DNA from: Lepas anatifera
Lineage: Eukaryota; Arthropoda; Thecostraca; Lepadidae
Direction of reading: 5' to 3'
NCBI GenBank assembly: GCA_034440635.1
Contig: JAOTON010001597.1
Span: forward strand, 1,178,001 to 1,242,000
DNA: 64,000 nucleotides
A model generated the notes under the pieces. The model did no database searches and was not told the DNA's origin. It worked only from the letters and a program-made list of their open reading frames with translations. Shown piece by piece: positions 1 through 10,821 of the stretch. Numbering within the stretch: position 1 is the stretch's first letter; each line of letters starts with the position of its first letter. The translations under genes and the position numbers were made by a program.

Positions 1-699
1 TATTCTGAGATATCAGTCATGATGCCAATTACCTTAACTTACCTTACTGGAATGGGAGCCTTGTAAGGCTCAAGGGCCTGATGTGGGTTCTAACTCGACA
101 AGCTCAGGGTTTCTAAAAGATAACACTTAAGTAAAAAAATGGTGTATCATAATTGACCTCCAGATATATGTAAGGGAGAAACCTCAACACCATTTCAATC
201 ACATATGTGCCATTCATTTTGTTCTTATGGTGGTAGTAACTTTTGGAGCTGATTCATACCTACATTGTGAAGGCCTTCACATAAAATATAATATAGGCCT
301 TCCATATAAATCCATATGTTATCCATTTTTATGACTGACAGGCTAGAGTGTTTGCTCATCTGGGTAAGCCTGCAGCCAACTGAATTTGGTATATGCTGAG
401 CTATTTTGCAAGGTCTCATTGGTTAACTCTTCATAAGATTTTCTGGTTTGACCTTTTTGCAGAAATATGGGAACTAGGGACAAATTTGAAGATGAAATAA
501 AAGATGAAAAATGAAGATGTGCCTCTGTCTAGAACGCTTTTCAAAAAGGTGTTAAAAAAGATATATACCCATCTTTATTAGGGACTATGTCCTCATGTTT
601 AAGAAGTGGAGTATCTCCTCCCTGTAAATTATAATTTACTGTGCTAAGTACTTCAGGTTTACGTTTCTCAGTTGTTTATCACATCATTATGTAGACGAA
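1..699. other. AT-rich intergenic sequence
   Basis: No gene, RNA or recognisable repeat was seen. The short open frames here are neither GC-rich at third positions nor similar to known proteins. Confidence 0.5.
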
Positions 700-747
700 C
701 CAATTAACTATCCAATTAACTATCCAATTAACTCTCCAATTAACTAT
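700..747. repeat. 12-bp tandem repeat, four units
   Basis: Four head-to-tail copies of CCAATTAACTAT, the third with one change (CTCT), sit immediately before a sharp switch to very GC-rich DNA at about 760. Confidence 0.85.
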
Positions 748-759
748 CTTTTGCCCTCA

Positions 760-1187
760 GGATGATCTGCGGTGGCGCGCCCAGTGGTGGCGCTGGTGGC
801 CTGCCCGCGCTGCGCGCGCCTGCTGGCCGCCGTGCCTCGATGCTGTTGCGTGGTCACGGGCTGCCCGCTGGCGGCAGTTTTTGCGTCCGCGGCGGGTCTG
901 CTGATGCCTCTTGGGGAGGTGCTGCGTGTGGCCGCGGGGGCGCTGCGGCGGCGTCGGCGTAGGGCCTGCCGCTCCCCGTCTGGGTCTGACTGCGGTGGCG
1001 CGTTGCGCTGCGTGGGTGCGTCGCGCTGCTGTCCGTGTGTGGCGTCGGCCGGTGCGCTCTGGTGGCCACCGGGTGGTGCGTGGGTGTCTGGCGTGTGCTA
1101 CCGCCTCTCGTGTCGATAGGCTGGCCTGTCGTTCTGCTCGAGTCGGCGCTGGCGGGCGTGCGTGCGGGCGTGCGGGCTGCGCGTTGT
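760..1187. other. GC- and CpG-rich island
   Basis: An abrupt block of GC- and CpG-dense DNA runs on into the minisatellite at 1188-1394. All frames are long on both strands simply because stop codons are rare in GC-rich DNA. No frame looks like a protein, so it is listed as a compositional feature only. Confidence 0.5.
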
Positions 1188-1394
1188 GGGCGTTGGGGTC
1201 GGTGCGTGGCGGGCGTTGGGGTCGGTGCGTGGCGGGCGTTGGGGTCGGTGCGTGGCGGGCGTTGGGGTCGGTGCGTGGCGGGCGTTGGGGTCGGTGCGTG
1301 GCGGGCGTTGGGGTCGGTGCGTGGCGGGCGTTGGGGTCGGTGCGTGGCGGGCGTTGGGGTCGGTGCGTGGCGGGCGTTGGGGTCGGTGCGTGGC
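1188..1394. repeat. 23-bp G-rich minisatellite, nine units
   Basis: Nine almost identical 23-bp units, each starting GGGCGTTGGGGTCGG and ending GCGTGGC, follow each other without gaps; partial units continue to about 1425. The plus strand is strongly G-rich, with runs of three and four G per unit, so quadruplex formation is conceivable. The unit length is not a multiple of three, which explains the parallel Pro/Thr/Arg-rich frames on the opposite strand. Confidence 0.9.
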
Positions 1395-2363
1395 GGGCGG
1401 TGCGTGGCGGGCGTATGTTGGGCGCGGTGTGAGCGCGTTCGGCTGACGCGATGGTATGGACCCCAGAGATGGAGTTGCTGAGGACGTGGTCTGTGGCTCT
1501 TGGTCTGCTCGGTCTCAATTGTCTTATGTTGTATCATGTTTTATCTGCATACTGCGGGTCATCATGTCTTGTTCCCCTCCCCGGCGTTATGTAGGGCCCC
1601 GCCGGGGCGGATATGGGTGGACCGTTGACGGGCTTTATTTTTGTGTGTGCGTGTACTGTATGGTTTTTTATAAATATACTGTATGGATATATGGATAAAA
1701 AAACGCAGAATGGCCAATTTACTCTCACTAATCCCGAACAAATTTGGAATTCAGGCATTTAAGTGGTTGAACAGGCTCGCCTCCCACACTCATTTGTCAC
1801 CTCCTTGTAATCCCCTCGTGAATCTGTACAGTTAGCTTAAACTCCCCAAGGCCCAGCTCTCTCTTGTCATGTTCACATTAATTGCATGTATAATTGCCGC
1901 CATCCTAGTCCCCCCTGCTCCCACTAACTATCTGTGTATCTGACAGCTGCTGTAATGCTCATGGCGCTGCTGCCATGTCAGAGCCATTGCGGGCTGTGGT
2001 GTCCGAATGAGGCAGCCCCTACGCGGGCGGCCTCTTGGCGTCTCTGGAGGTTGGCCGGCCGCGTTCGCTAGTGGGACACCCTGTCATCTGTCATGGGTCC
2101 AGTCCACTGAACTCTATCTAGTCCTGTTGCACAGGTGGGGGGGCGCGGCACCACTCCCTCGGCTGTTGCTGCGGACGAACTGGTGCCCCCCTGTGCCTGT
2201 GTGTGTTGGCGAACCGGCTGGGGTGCAGGGTGACAGACTCTATGTCTTCATTGACCTTAGTGGGATGCAGAGTTGTTACGTGTCGTTCTGGCGCTGTTTT
2301 TATTGCCTGTATCTCGGAGGGTCCCTGTAGTTATTTAGGAGCTCCAAGACGGGGCGCCCTTGA
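1395..2363. other. intergenic, mixed composition, no gene recognised
   Basis: This follows the minisatellite and shows no protein similarity. A block at 1570-1690 moves from GC-rich to T-rich with AT-rich trinucleotides near 1670. It could be the 3' end of an old retroelement, but nothing confirms that. Confidence 0.3.
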
Positions 2364-2403
2364 GCGTGTGGACTGTGTGTTTACTTCCACACAGTCCACA
2401 CGC
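2364..2403. repeat. perfect 16-bp inverted repeat (hairpin)
   Basis: The arm GCGTGTGGACTGTGTG at 2364-2379 is exactly complementary to 2388-2403, with an 8-nt loop (TTTACTTC). It lies in otherwise unassigned DNA, next to a GC-rich tract with the short palindrome GGGGCGCCC just upstream. No T-run makes it terminator-like, and its role is unknown. Confidence 0.85.
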
Positions 2404-2409
2404 AACAAT

Positions 2410-3285
2410 GTTTTGTTATGTGTACAAGAATACACTGTATATGGTTCTAAATTTGTATTCTTAAGGAGTTGAATTTTGATGGGAGGTGTTTTGTAGTCTT
2501 ATATGAGTAGTGAAATGAAAATATTTTGGAGCACATTATCATACCCCAATAGAAGGAAAATACTGCAATATTTATCATTGAATTACCTCTTTCAGAGCAA
2601 CCAAATGCTTTTACATTTAAGACAGCAGAAAGTCTGAATCTTACCTTGACCTGGGACTGATCAAATACTGAGCATTCTTCCTTACTATGAAAATATGCTA
2701 TGCATCAATCTACATGAATATACATGGGAAGAATTTTCATGTTCTTATTAACCTGCCTGGGTTTCCTGATCATTAATTCAAGCCTGACTACCATCAGGGC
2801 AGCTGCACATTGACATGCTCCACTCATTAACATCTATCATGCATGCAACAATATTGGTCAGTTAAGGTTATGACTGTTAAGTCAGGCAAAAATGCATAGA
2901 TTTTTCAGCTTCAGCCATTCACCTGTAATTCAGCAAGGATTCAAGACCCACACAAGAGGGCCATACCCTGCAGGAGAGGTGAGCCCCCTATTAATAGACA
3001 CCACAGATCAGCGTGCCCTAAAGTGCGCCCAAACAAGTAATCAGAAAATTTTAACCGTATGTAGCTTCCTTATTCTGAAGCCCCTGGCCCAAGGAATCTA
3101 ATTCCTTCTGATAAAGAAGTAAGGGAAAAAGACCTGACCTCAAATAATCTTTAGACCAACCAGTTTGAGCTTTTGATTAGAAACCTAACAATAAGCATGT
3201 AATGCAGGGTATTTATAAAGACATGTTATCAATTCAATAGCATCATAGACTAATTCCAGTGTGCAAAATATGGCATTTTCAAGAT
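2410..3285. other. AT-rich intergenic sequence
   Basis: No gene, structured RNA or repeat shared with other parts of the window was recognised. Confidence 0.4.
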
Positions 3286-3289
3286 CGAG

Positions 3290-3640
3290 AGCCCATGGAG
3301 ACAAGAGCGAGTGGTGCAAATTTTATCAACCTGGTGCGAATTTGTGAGACTGGTGTGAGGAAGGTGACACTGAAAACCAAACAATGACTGGATGGTTATA
3401 AAGACACAGGAGGGGGCCTTCTAAAAATTCCTTAACTGACTAACTAGTAAGAGAGGTAGAATTGCATCGTGTGGGTATGAATGGGGACGTTTTTCTCCCT
3501 GGTACATGGCAGATTGGTGCGAATTTTTGGTGGCTGGCGGTGTGAGAATTTTAGATGGCTGGTGCGACTCGTCTGGCCTGCTGCCACACTTTGCAGACTG
3601 GGATTAATTGCAACTGACCTGACTGATGCAGCAGTCTCAA
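3290..3640 (-). repeat. interspersed repeat R, copy 1
   Basis: In reverse complement this matches 43715-44040. Both copies encode a similar accidental peptide containing AAGQxSRTSHLKxSHRQP and share the phrases around 'gcaccagccatctaaaa'. No open frame longer than the repeat and no terminal structure could be fixed. It is probably a nonautonomous transposon or old retroelement fragment. Confidence 0.6.
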
Positions 3641-4077
3641 CAACAGCATCCACAAGTCAGCGTAACTTCCAATATTTCAATTTATTATCAACTCCAACAA
3701 CTCATCATCAGAGCAGCCCTCCACTCTTTGCCTCCACTTAGTACACAACGCGCGACGGAACTGAACTATATCGTTTTCAATTCGTGACTAATTTCCCTAT
3801 TGGCAGTTGATGCAAGTTTTTCCTTATGATTGGTGCTCGCCTGAAATTATGGCCTGATATTGTTATTTTACAGCAATTGAAATGTCAATGTTCAGTCTGC
3901 TGATAGTCAAGCAGTTGTTAGAGAACAAGAGGGAACAAAGCAGTCTATACTGCGCCAAAAATGCCCTTGACACGCCAAAATCCCGAACTTTAGTTTCTGC
4001 TGCCACTTTGGAATAAAAGATATGCCACCAGGAAATACTTCAGATTTAGTATACTTTACTCTTTGGGCCGCTTGTGG

Positions 4078-4319
4078 CATAGGCGAATCCAGGGGGCAAG
4101 GGGGCACGCCCCCCGATCGACCCTCGGCGTCCCCCTGAAAGATCGATGGAGCCCCTGAAATGTCGCTTCCCACCCCCCCCAGGATACGAAAGTCGGCGCC
4201 CATCGATAGGATTTGGCGCCCACCTGATAGGTTTTGCTGGTCATAAGTGGCGCCCCTGGTCCGGATGGCGCCCCCCCGGAAGGTGCCCCCTCCGATCGGA
4301 AATCCTGGATCCGCCTATG
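4078..4319 (+). mobile_element. hAT-like MITE, copy 1 (8-bp TSD)
   Basis: The left end CATAGGCGAATCCAGG is the inverse of the right end CCTGGATCCGCCTATG. The flanks GCTTGTGG at 4070-4077 and 4320-4327 are a perfect 8-bp target duplication, the size typical of hAT (and P) transposons. The interior is rich in GGCGCC blocks and non-coding. A close relative lies at 61558-61803 and more diverged ones at 4397, 4725 and 14020. Superfamily assignment is inferred from TSD length only. Confidence 0.75.
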
Positions 4320-4396
4320 GCTTGTGGTGCGCATGGTCCTGGCCTGGGATCACCTGATACGCAGGAACTTCGTCCAGATTCCAGTTCGGCACAAGG

Positions 4397-4645
4397 CATA
4401 GGCGGATCCAGGATTTCCTAATGAGGGGAGGGGCGCCATCCAGACCAGGGGAATACTACCACCTGTCGACGGCAAAACCTGTCAGGTGGGTGCCAAATTC
4501 TACCGTGGGGGCGCCGAAACCTGCATCCTGGGGGACCATCAACCTTTAGAGGGGGAGGGCATGGTGACTATTTCCGAGGCGCCGCGGGTCATTGGGGGAG
4601 CTTACTTCCACTTACTACCCCCACCCCTAGCTGGATCCGCCAATG
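4397..4645 (+). mobile_element. hAT-like MITE, copy 2
   Basis: Ends are CATAGGCGGATCCAGG and CTGGATCCGCCAATG. Flanking octamers GCACAAGG and GCACAGGA agree only in part, as expected of an older insertion. The interior shares the 'GGTGCCAAATTCTA' and GGGGGCGCC phrases with the copy at 14020. Non-coding. Confidence 0.6.
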
Positions 4646-4724
4646 GCACAGGACACCTTGACTCCTCTCCATGGGGCTTCCGATCCACCCTCGTCCCAGC
4701 GGAAAGGTTTCGAAAGCCCTCTCC

Positions 4725-4815
4725 GCATAGACGGATCTAGGATTTCAGATCGCACCTCTCATGGTGTGCCATTTGCGGCAGTAGCGGGAGTGCTACCCTC
4801 TGCTAAAGACTGGCG
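4725..4815 (+). mobile_element. hAT-like MITE fragment, left end
   Basis: A third left end, CATAGACGGATCTAGG, lies 80 bp after copy 2. The following phrase (ATGGTGTGCCATTTGCGGCA) recurs inverted near 23725-23755, marking another relic. No right end was found. Confidence 0.45.
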
Positions 4816-5699
4816 CATGTATGAGTTTTACCTTTAGCCCCAAGATGACACTGCTATTCAAAGATGGGATGTTTTTGCCCCAGCTGGTGATGGGCCGCAG
4901 GGTCGCGCTCAGTCATCAATTTAGGGGCCGTTTGATTTACAGGTTATGGCGAAAACTTTGGCACAAAACCGATACTTGCAACAGAAAAATGGCTGCACAC
5001 CCATCACAGGATTGTGTAATTCTGTTACCAATCGAGATTATATAGCCATACAGATTAAAACACCGCATTTCACCATTCGGCGTGTCCGTCCCATTACAGA
5101 CGGTCCGAGCAGATTTGAACAAACACCGATGCCTCTGTTGACATACCACAGGAGTCGCGGCTTAGGGTCTCGGTCAGGCCGGAGGACGTGAGGCGTAGGG
5201 GTGAAGGGAAGAGGGGAGGAGGAGCTGGGAGGGTTTGAGCCGCTGAGTGCAAGCCGAAATAATTCAAAAGAGTATCGGGGGCAAGTCATCCTCTCTGAAC
5301 GGCGGGCAGGTCATTTAGCCTTTTCCTGAGGCAGCAATTTATTATTCAAACGTTTATGCGTAAAATGTGTAGAATAACACGGCAGCGTAAGTCTGCTCCT
5401 GCACGATCTTGTCCAGGAATTTGGCGTTGACCTCCTCGATCTTTTACGATTAAGAGAAGTCCTAGCAAGTGTCTACACTTAATGCACGCCCCGGCAGGAC
5501 TCCGAGCCACCTGCGCCCTGGTGTGGGGGAGGGTGGGTGAAACCTCCCCTCCCCCGAACTCGGCTCCTATGCGGGATAGCGAAAAATGCCAAAGCTGGTG
5601 GAAAACTCACAAAAAATCAAGACGCAACTACATCAGCCATTTTTGCCTCAGTTCAATAATTAGGTCATAGCAGGCCAAAGAAGGTGACATGTTCTTGAA

Positions 5700-6440
5700 G
5701 AATTTATGGGCTCTGACGTCTGACAGAGTTGAGCTAGAATCAATTTTTAGGTACCATTTGCTTCCTCTCGTTACAGCAAATCGAATAATGTATGATAGAA
5801 GTATACGAGATCAAAGCAAAAACGACCTGACCAAAAATCAGGTCAATGTCATCATTTGGCATAGCATAGTCAATATGCATATATCAATCGACTCGCAATT
5901 ACAATACAAACGTAATCGTATCAAGATAAAAGATTTATCGCATCATCTTACAAATGTATTGACCCAAGTCTGAAAACCTGCTTTGGTAGCCCCAGATGAA
6001 CTCTCAGAGGTCACAGGCCCAAAATTGCAGCATGAACCTGAGAAGGAGTCTGAGATATTACGATTTGAATAATATGAAGGTATTTTATGAGCTGTGTCTA
6101 CATAAAGTGAGTCATTTTTCGCCAAATTCCCGTTTTTTCCCATGCATTTTCAATGGAGAGGTCATGGTCTGTATCTGGACCTAGGTCAGCGATATAAAAA
6201 ATATCGGAATTTTGTTTGTCTAGCGCTCGAATGGCCCATAATGTGATATGAGTTTCAATCGGATATACTAATCTTATTCTTGCTTATGATATCCCAAACT
6301 TTTTTGGATGTTAGGTCACTTGACCTTCACTGGTGAACTAACCTGAGATGACCCGACCTTAAATTTTTGGGAAAATTTGCCGAATTGATCAAGGATAACG
6401 TGTGCCAAGTACGGCGGCGCTTCGCACCGCCTTTTTTGGT
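5700..6440 (-). mobile_element. diverged relic of the TTAA MITE lineage
   Basis: Read on the minus strand, segments match the order seen in the intact element at 19760-20597. These are a GC-rich hairpin block with GGCGGCGC near the end (6405-6440), the 'gatgacccgacctt' segment, the reverse of 'gattgaaactcatatcac' at 6240-6260, and the 'ggtcatgcctc'-like segment near 6160. Both tips are eroded and no TTAA pair could be fixed. Confidence 0.5.
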
Positions 6441-6614
6441 GCCGCCGGAAAAACCCCGACGTGATAATTATGTATGATTATTGTTTTAGTTGGCTGATTC
6501 AACCAGTAAGTCAACACGATCCCAAAATGAATAAAAAGCTACATAGGCACTCTTTCCAGAGTGGTTCGGTAAGGGTACACAAAAGAGGATATTAGAATAG
6601 GTACGCATAAATAT

Positions 6615-6705
6615 CTGGCTCCCTGGGAACCGTTCCAAACAGGGAAATATTTGGCGACGCTATATGACCCTGGAAGTTGTTGCGTCCATGAGCTCCAAAA
6701 ACTTT
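6615..6705 (+). mobile_element. SINE fragment (3' half), diverged
   Basis: This matches the body and tail of the tRNA-type SINE at 11349-11534, including CTGGCTCCC, the 'ttccaaacaggga' segment and TTGGCGACGCTATATGACCC. The tRNA-like head is missing. Confidence 0.6.
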
Positions 6706-6945
6706 TAATGCTGCAATGTTTAGCTTCCCAAATATGAATTATGCACTTTGTCCCGATCAAAAATAAGTGCCTTTATCTCCTAAGCGTGCCTACTCTTGCA
6801 CGATGGTCTACTGCGTACTCTTACCGAACATGCACCTTTTGGAAGCAAGTCCTCATACAAATTTTGTCATGCATTTATCGTGGGCCCCAGTCCTGGGACA
6901 CAGTTCTAGTTCAGCTGTCTTACTGATTACAGACCTTAGGGGAGG

Positions 6946-7140
6946 GTGGGGTGGGTTGTATCAGTTTTTACTCCAGGTCCATTAATATCGTAACTACTTG
7001 GGATGGCCTCGTGATTTTAATACCATCTCGTAGCTGCAGCCTTTGGCTTCCTTTTGCCAATTAATTGTTTGCCTAATATTTACTGGTTTTCCTCCAACTG
7101 CCCGGCGATTAGACCTTTTCACTTGATACAACTTACCCCA
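6946..7140. mobile_element. candidate short TIR element
   Basis: GGGGTGGGTTGTATCA at the left is nearly the inverse of TGATACAACTTACCCC near 7122-7137. The same motif recurs as GGGGTGAGTTGTATCA near 12938 and, inverted, near 13225. No target duplication could be fixed. Non-coding. Confidence 0.45.
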
Positions 7141-7174
7141 CCGGTTGAGTGAGTTGTATCACATGGTGAGTTAA

Positions 7175-9165
7175 CACGCGCTCCGCTGGGGGAGGGCGAA
7201 ATTCGCCCCGCTCCTGGTTTTCCCCATATAGCTAAAAAGAGACGCAGAACAACGAAACTTACAGTACCGTATTCCTAATTAATTTTACACATCTGACCAA
7301 ATCTTTAACCCGCGCCCCACCGGGGGTCCGGCGCCACCTTCGCCCCACCGGGGGGCCATCGATGGCCCCCCTCTAACTCCGAAAATATGGGCGTTAGCGC
7401 AAATCTGCAAAGTGCAATAGAAAGCTCGTGTGAATTCAGTAAGAAATTACTTCGCATGTTTTAGTGCTCAGGTCAATGGTTTGACCTCCAGAGGTCAAAT
7501 TAGGTCAAGATCGGCTATTTTCACTCAAATATGCAATGATTAAGCAAACTGGGCATAACTCTTATGTCATTAGAGCTATTGAGGCCTGGTAAAGTACATT
7601 TGATAGCAAATTGCCTGTACTTTTTCCGCTATGTGGAACGTAAAGACCTCCCGCCAGTGGTTTGACCGCCAGAGGTCACCTCGTGACCTAATATGACCTG
7701 AGGTCACGAAAGGTCAAAAAGTGACCTTGCCGTATATCAAATGAAAGCCAGTGACAAGACAAACACGATGGTGTTTGTTTCACCGCTCTAGCTCAATTAG
7801 GTCAAAAGTTATTGTCAAAATACTGTTTTTGACCTCCGGTGACCTTGGATGACCTTGGAAAAGTCAAAGGGCAAATATGACCCCTGGGATCCGTGAAAGG
7901 GTGTCCAAAAACGTTGTTCTGAGCAGTCTGAGTATTTGCAATCATTTTTGTGGCTTTTATATTATGAAATAGCTTTTCCCCATGCTTTTCCAATGGGAGA
8001 GGTCGCCTCGTGACCTGACCTCAGGGCACGAAATCGAAAAATCCCGGATATACACCTTGTAGACCCTGGAGGGGTCATAAAGTGTAGGAAGTTTCAAATC
8101 GATCGACTTTGAAATGTAGCTCTTACAGAGCTCTAAAGTGAAGTGAGGTGACCTTGGTTGACCTCGTCTGGTGACCTGACCTTGGGTGACCCGGGGTAAA
8201 AAATTTCAGGGATGATGGGAAAATGATGCAGTGAGAGGTAGAGCCCTCAACCGCGGTGCTGCGCCTCGTCGTTTTTCTGCTATCCCGGAAAAACCTTAGG
8301 GGGGCCATCGATGGCCCCCGGTGGGGCGAGGGTTAAGTTAAGGTCATGGCAGGTCCAGGATCTATTCAAGATCAAGTGACCCGACCTCGAAACCTAAAAT
8401 CACGAGTTTGAAGCAGCGCCCAGGGAACATTAGCAAAACCGATCAGTTTGAAACCTGTAGAATATGATAAGGTCATTAGGGTCTACAAATCTGCTATCTC
8501 GAAATTTTGATATTGTTGACCTAAGGTGGGGTCAAATTTTTGGGCACCCCATTAGAAGTCTAAGTTTAAAAATATAATGGACTCGTTTTCAGTAAATACT
8601 GGATAGATAAAGCTGAAAATCCTCAAACCGTCTATTCTTACCACGATCTTTACCACAAAGTTGAGTTTTGAGCATCTGACCTCTCAAAGGTCATGTCAGG
8701 TCAGGGGAGCATAGAGTGATTGTTTTGCCAATAACTTCTCAATGAATTGAGATAAAGTTCCTATTTTGCTTGCATTGTGCTTATATTGTCACGGGGAGTC
8801 GATTGATATGCAACATGACCATACCAGGTCACTCTGTGACCCTGAACTAGCTCGAGGTCAGGTCATTTTCACTATTTGACCTAGAAAGGTCATATTATAC
8901 ATCATTCGCCCCGCCGCAATGAGAGGAATCCAATGATGCATAAATATTTGCGCTAGCTCCCCTGAGAGAAGATCTAGAGAGAAACATACACTGCTCTGTT
9001 GTAGGCCAATGGAACCTTCTTTGACCTATTCTGACCTCAATATTGACCTGAAATGAAAAATTATTCGTATTAAATATCTTCGTCTTGTCAAGAGCTTTCG
9101 AGCGCCGCCCGTACTTTTCCTTTGACTTTCGTGGGGAATGATATACTGAGGGGGAAGTGATCCGT
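7175..9165 (+). mobile_element. TTAA MITE subfamily C, old copy, interrupted by subfamily A
   Basis: It begins after TTAA (7171-7174) with CACGCGCTCCGCTGGGGG, then the perfect palindrome GGGCGAAATTCGCCC, then 'ggttttcc' and 'agctaaaaagagacgc'. These parallel the subfamily B order at 19760. It is cut at the TTAA near 7305 by a complete subfamily A element and resumes at 8337 with AAGGTCATGGCAGG, aligning to the TTTTAAGGTTAGGTCA stretch of B. The right tip past about 9150 is degenerate and no closing TTAA was found. Confidence 0.7.
7309..8332 (-). mobile_element. TTAA MITE subfamily A, copy 1
   Basis: This 1,024-bp element is flanked by TTAA (7305-7308 and 8333-8336). Both tips carry CGCCCCACCGG, inverted, and the subterminal palindrome GGGGGCCATCGATGGCCCCC. 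One end has the terminal motif twice, with the spacer GCCACCTT between the copies. It is nearly identical, in reverse orientation, to 17205-18234. It has no transposase and is dense in AGGTCA/TGACCT. TTAA target sites are known for piggyBac-type transposons; the assignment is inferred. Confidence 0.85.
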
Positions 9166-9440
9166 TTGGAACAAAGAAGCCAACACAATGTGTCGAAACG
9201 GGTAAATTCTTGACTAGGTACCAGCAGACTTTAGTCGAGGCTAAAGTCTGTGAACTGAAAAGCCTTAACGTTTTAGTTATGAACTAAGTAATCATCTCAC
9301 AATAGATACGGGAAGGGTTGTATCAGGGATACGGATGAATTGCATGGACGTGGGAAGTAGGAGGTGGGGAGCGAGCAGGGGTGTCCCTCGAATCTGTGAA
9401 GCTCAGGCGGGGATGTGGCCGTTATGGCCACTCTTCTCGG

Positions 9441-9620
9441 GACTTGTTAGACTTTAATTTTTGCTTTTGCTTTCATTTCATCAGCGCGGCCTCTCTTGCA
9501 CTTATCCTGGCCCGCAATTTTTACAGCAAAACTATTTTACCTAATTTTTCGTCGTGGCTATATGTGATAATATAGTGTTTTTGGAAAAAATTAGTTTGGC
9601 GACACTCCTAATGAGTTGTA
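9441..9620 (+). repeat. interspersed repeat Q, copy 1
   Basis: About 180 bp starting GGACTTGTTAGACTTTAA matches 12746-12930 in the same orientation at roughly 85 percent by eye. Non-coding, with unknown ends. Confidence 0.7.
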
Positions 9621-9649
9621 TAGGCAGCGTAGGCAGTGTGGGGTGCCTA

Positions 9650-10260
9650 CCAATTTAAAAGGTCCTAAATAAGCCCAGGGGCCCAAAACTATCCCAGGGG
9701 GCCAGTCTTCAACTCATGGAGACTAGACACGCTGAGGGGGGCACCAAGCAGCTCAGGAGGCCCATACAAACTAAGATGGCCAGACTAGCTGGGCGTCTCG
9801 ACGAACTCATGGGGCCCAGATCCGCACAACCGGTCCCAAACAAGCTGAAGGGGCTTATATCAGTTAAACGAACACGATACCAGCCCAGGGGCCCCTTGTC
9901 AGCTCAAGGGACAGCCAGGGCCCCTTACGATCAAACCAGAGGCCTCTTATGTAAGTCCTCTCACGGGACCTAGACCAGCTCATGGCTGCCACAATAATTT
10001 CACCTATAGGGTTATTTTTAGCTTAGGGGGGCAAAACAGCGAAGGATCTAAGGCCAAGCCAGTAAGCTCCTGTACAATACTCTTTCATGGTCCCAGAACA
10101 GCCCAGGGCGCCGAAAAGCTCAGAAGGCTCCAGTGGCGACACATTCAAGTTCAGTGTGAGGGCTTGGTTATCTAAAGCGGTCCAAGATCAGCTGAGGGCA
10201 CTCAATATCAGTTCAGGGTAGCCACCAAAAACTCAGGGGCTCAGGCCCGTAGAGACTCTG
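9650..10260. repeat. degenerate periodic repeat with CAGCTCAGGGGCC core
   Basis: About twenty diverged copies of a core such as AGCCCAGGGGCCC or AGCTCAGGAGGCCC recur at roughly 25-30 bp spacing across 600 bp. The intervening bases are not conserved. This looks like an old minisatellite. Open frames across it are incidental. Confidence 0.6.
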
Positions 10261-10274
10261 CGGCCTCTGATGCT

Positions 10275-10570
10275 TAAGTTAGCGTCAATCGGGAATTTCA
10301 GTAGGGACCCAGCGTTAGTCAAGACAACTGCGATATGTGGAGGTGGTCGACACGACACCTTCGTTTTCGCCATGACTTAAGTTCACCAAAGTTCACTGTA
10401 TTCATTGTTAATTGCGCTTAGTGCAGTGCCAATCAGGGTTTCTGTAGGGACTCAGCGTTAGCCAAGACAACTATGATATGTGGATGTGGTCGATGCGACA
10501 CCTCAGTTTTCTTCAAGACCGAAGTTAGCTGTATTCTTTGCTCATCGTGCTTCAGTTAGCATCAGTGGGG
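10275..10570. repeat. tandem duplication of about 150 bp
   Basis: Two head-to-tail copies share GGGACCCAGCGTTAG / GGGACTCAGCGTTAG, 'caagacaact', 'gatatgtgga' and 'tggtcga', and end with 'agttagc'. They differ by scattered substitutions. No coding signal was seen. Confidence 0.75.
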
Positions 10571-10821
10571 GCGTCCAGCATTTTTTACCAATGTACCAGT
10601 CATTACGTTCTGGGCGAAACCTTGCCGGCCCGAAATATGCTTGATGGTAGTTTAGTTTAGTTTCGTTTAGTTTATTGTCCAATCATCAACGGGCATGAAC
10701 CATCCCAATGACAGATGAAGTCATGGTGATAAAACAGTGGTGTCAAATATCAATTTCAGTGGAAACAACATAAAAGAAAAAAGCACAGTAAAACGGATAA
10801 AAAATGGCTGAAAAAGGCTGC

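Noticed and set aside
757..1537. Long Pro/Thr/Arg-rich and Gly/Arg/Trp-rich frames on both strands
   Set aside because: They result from the 23-bp GC-rich minisatellite, whose length shifts all three frames. No domain or start context supports a protein.
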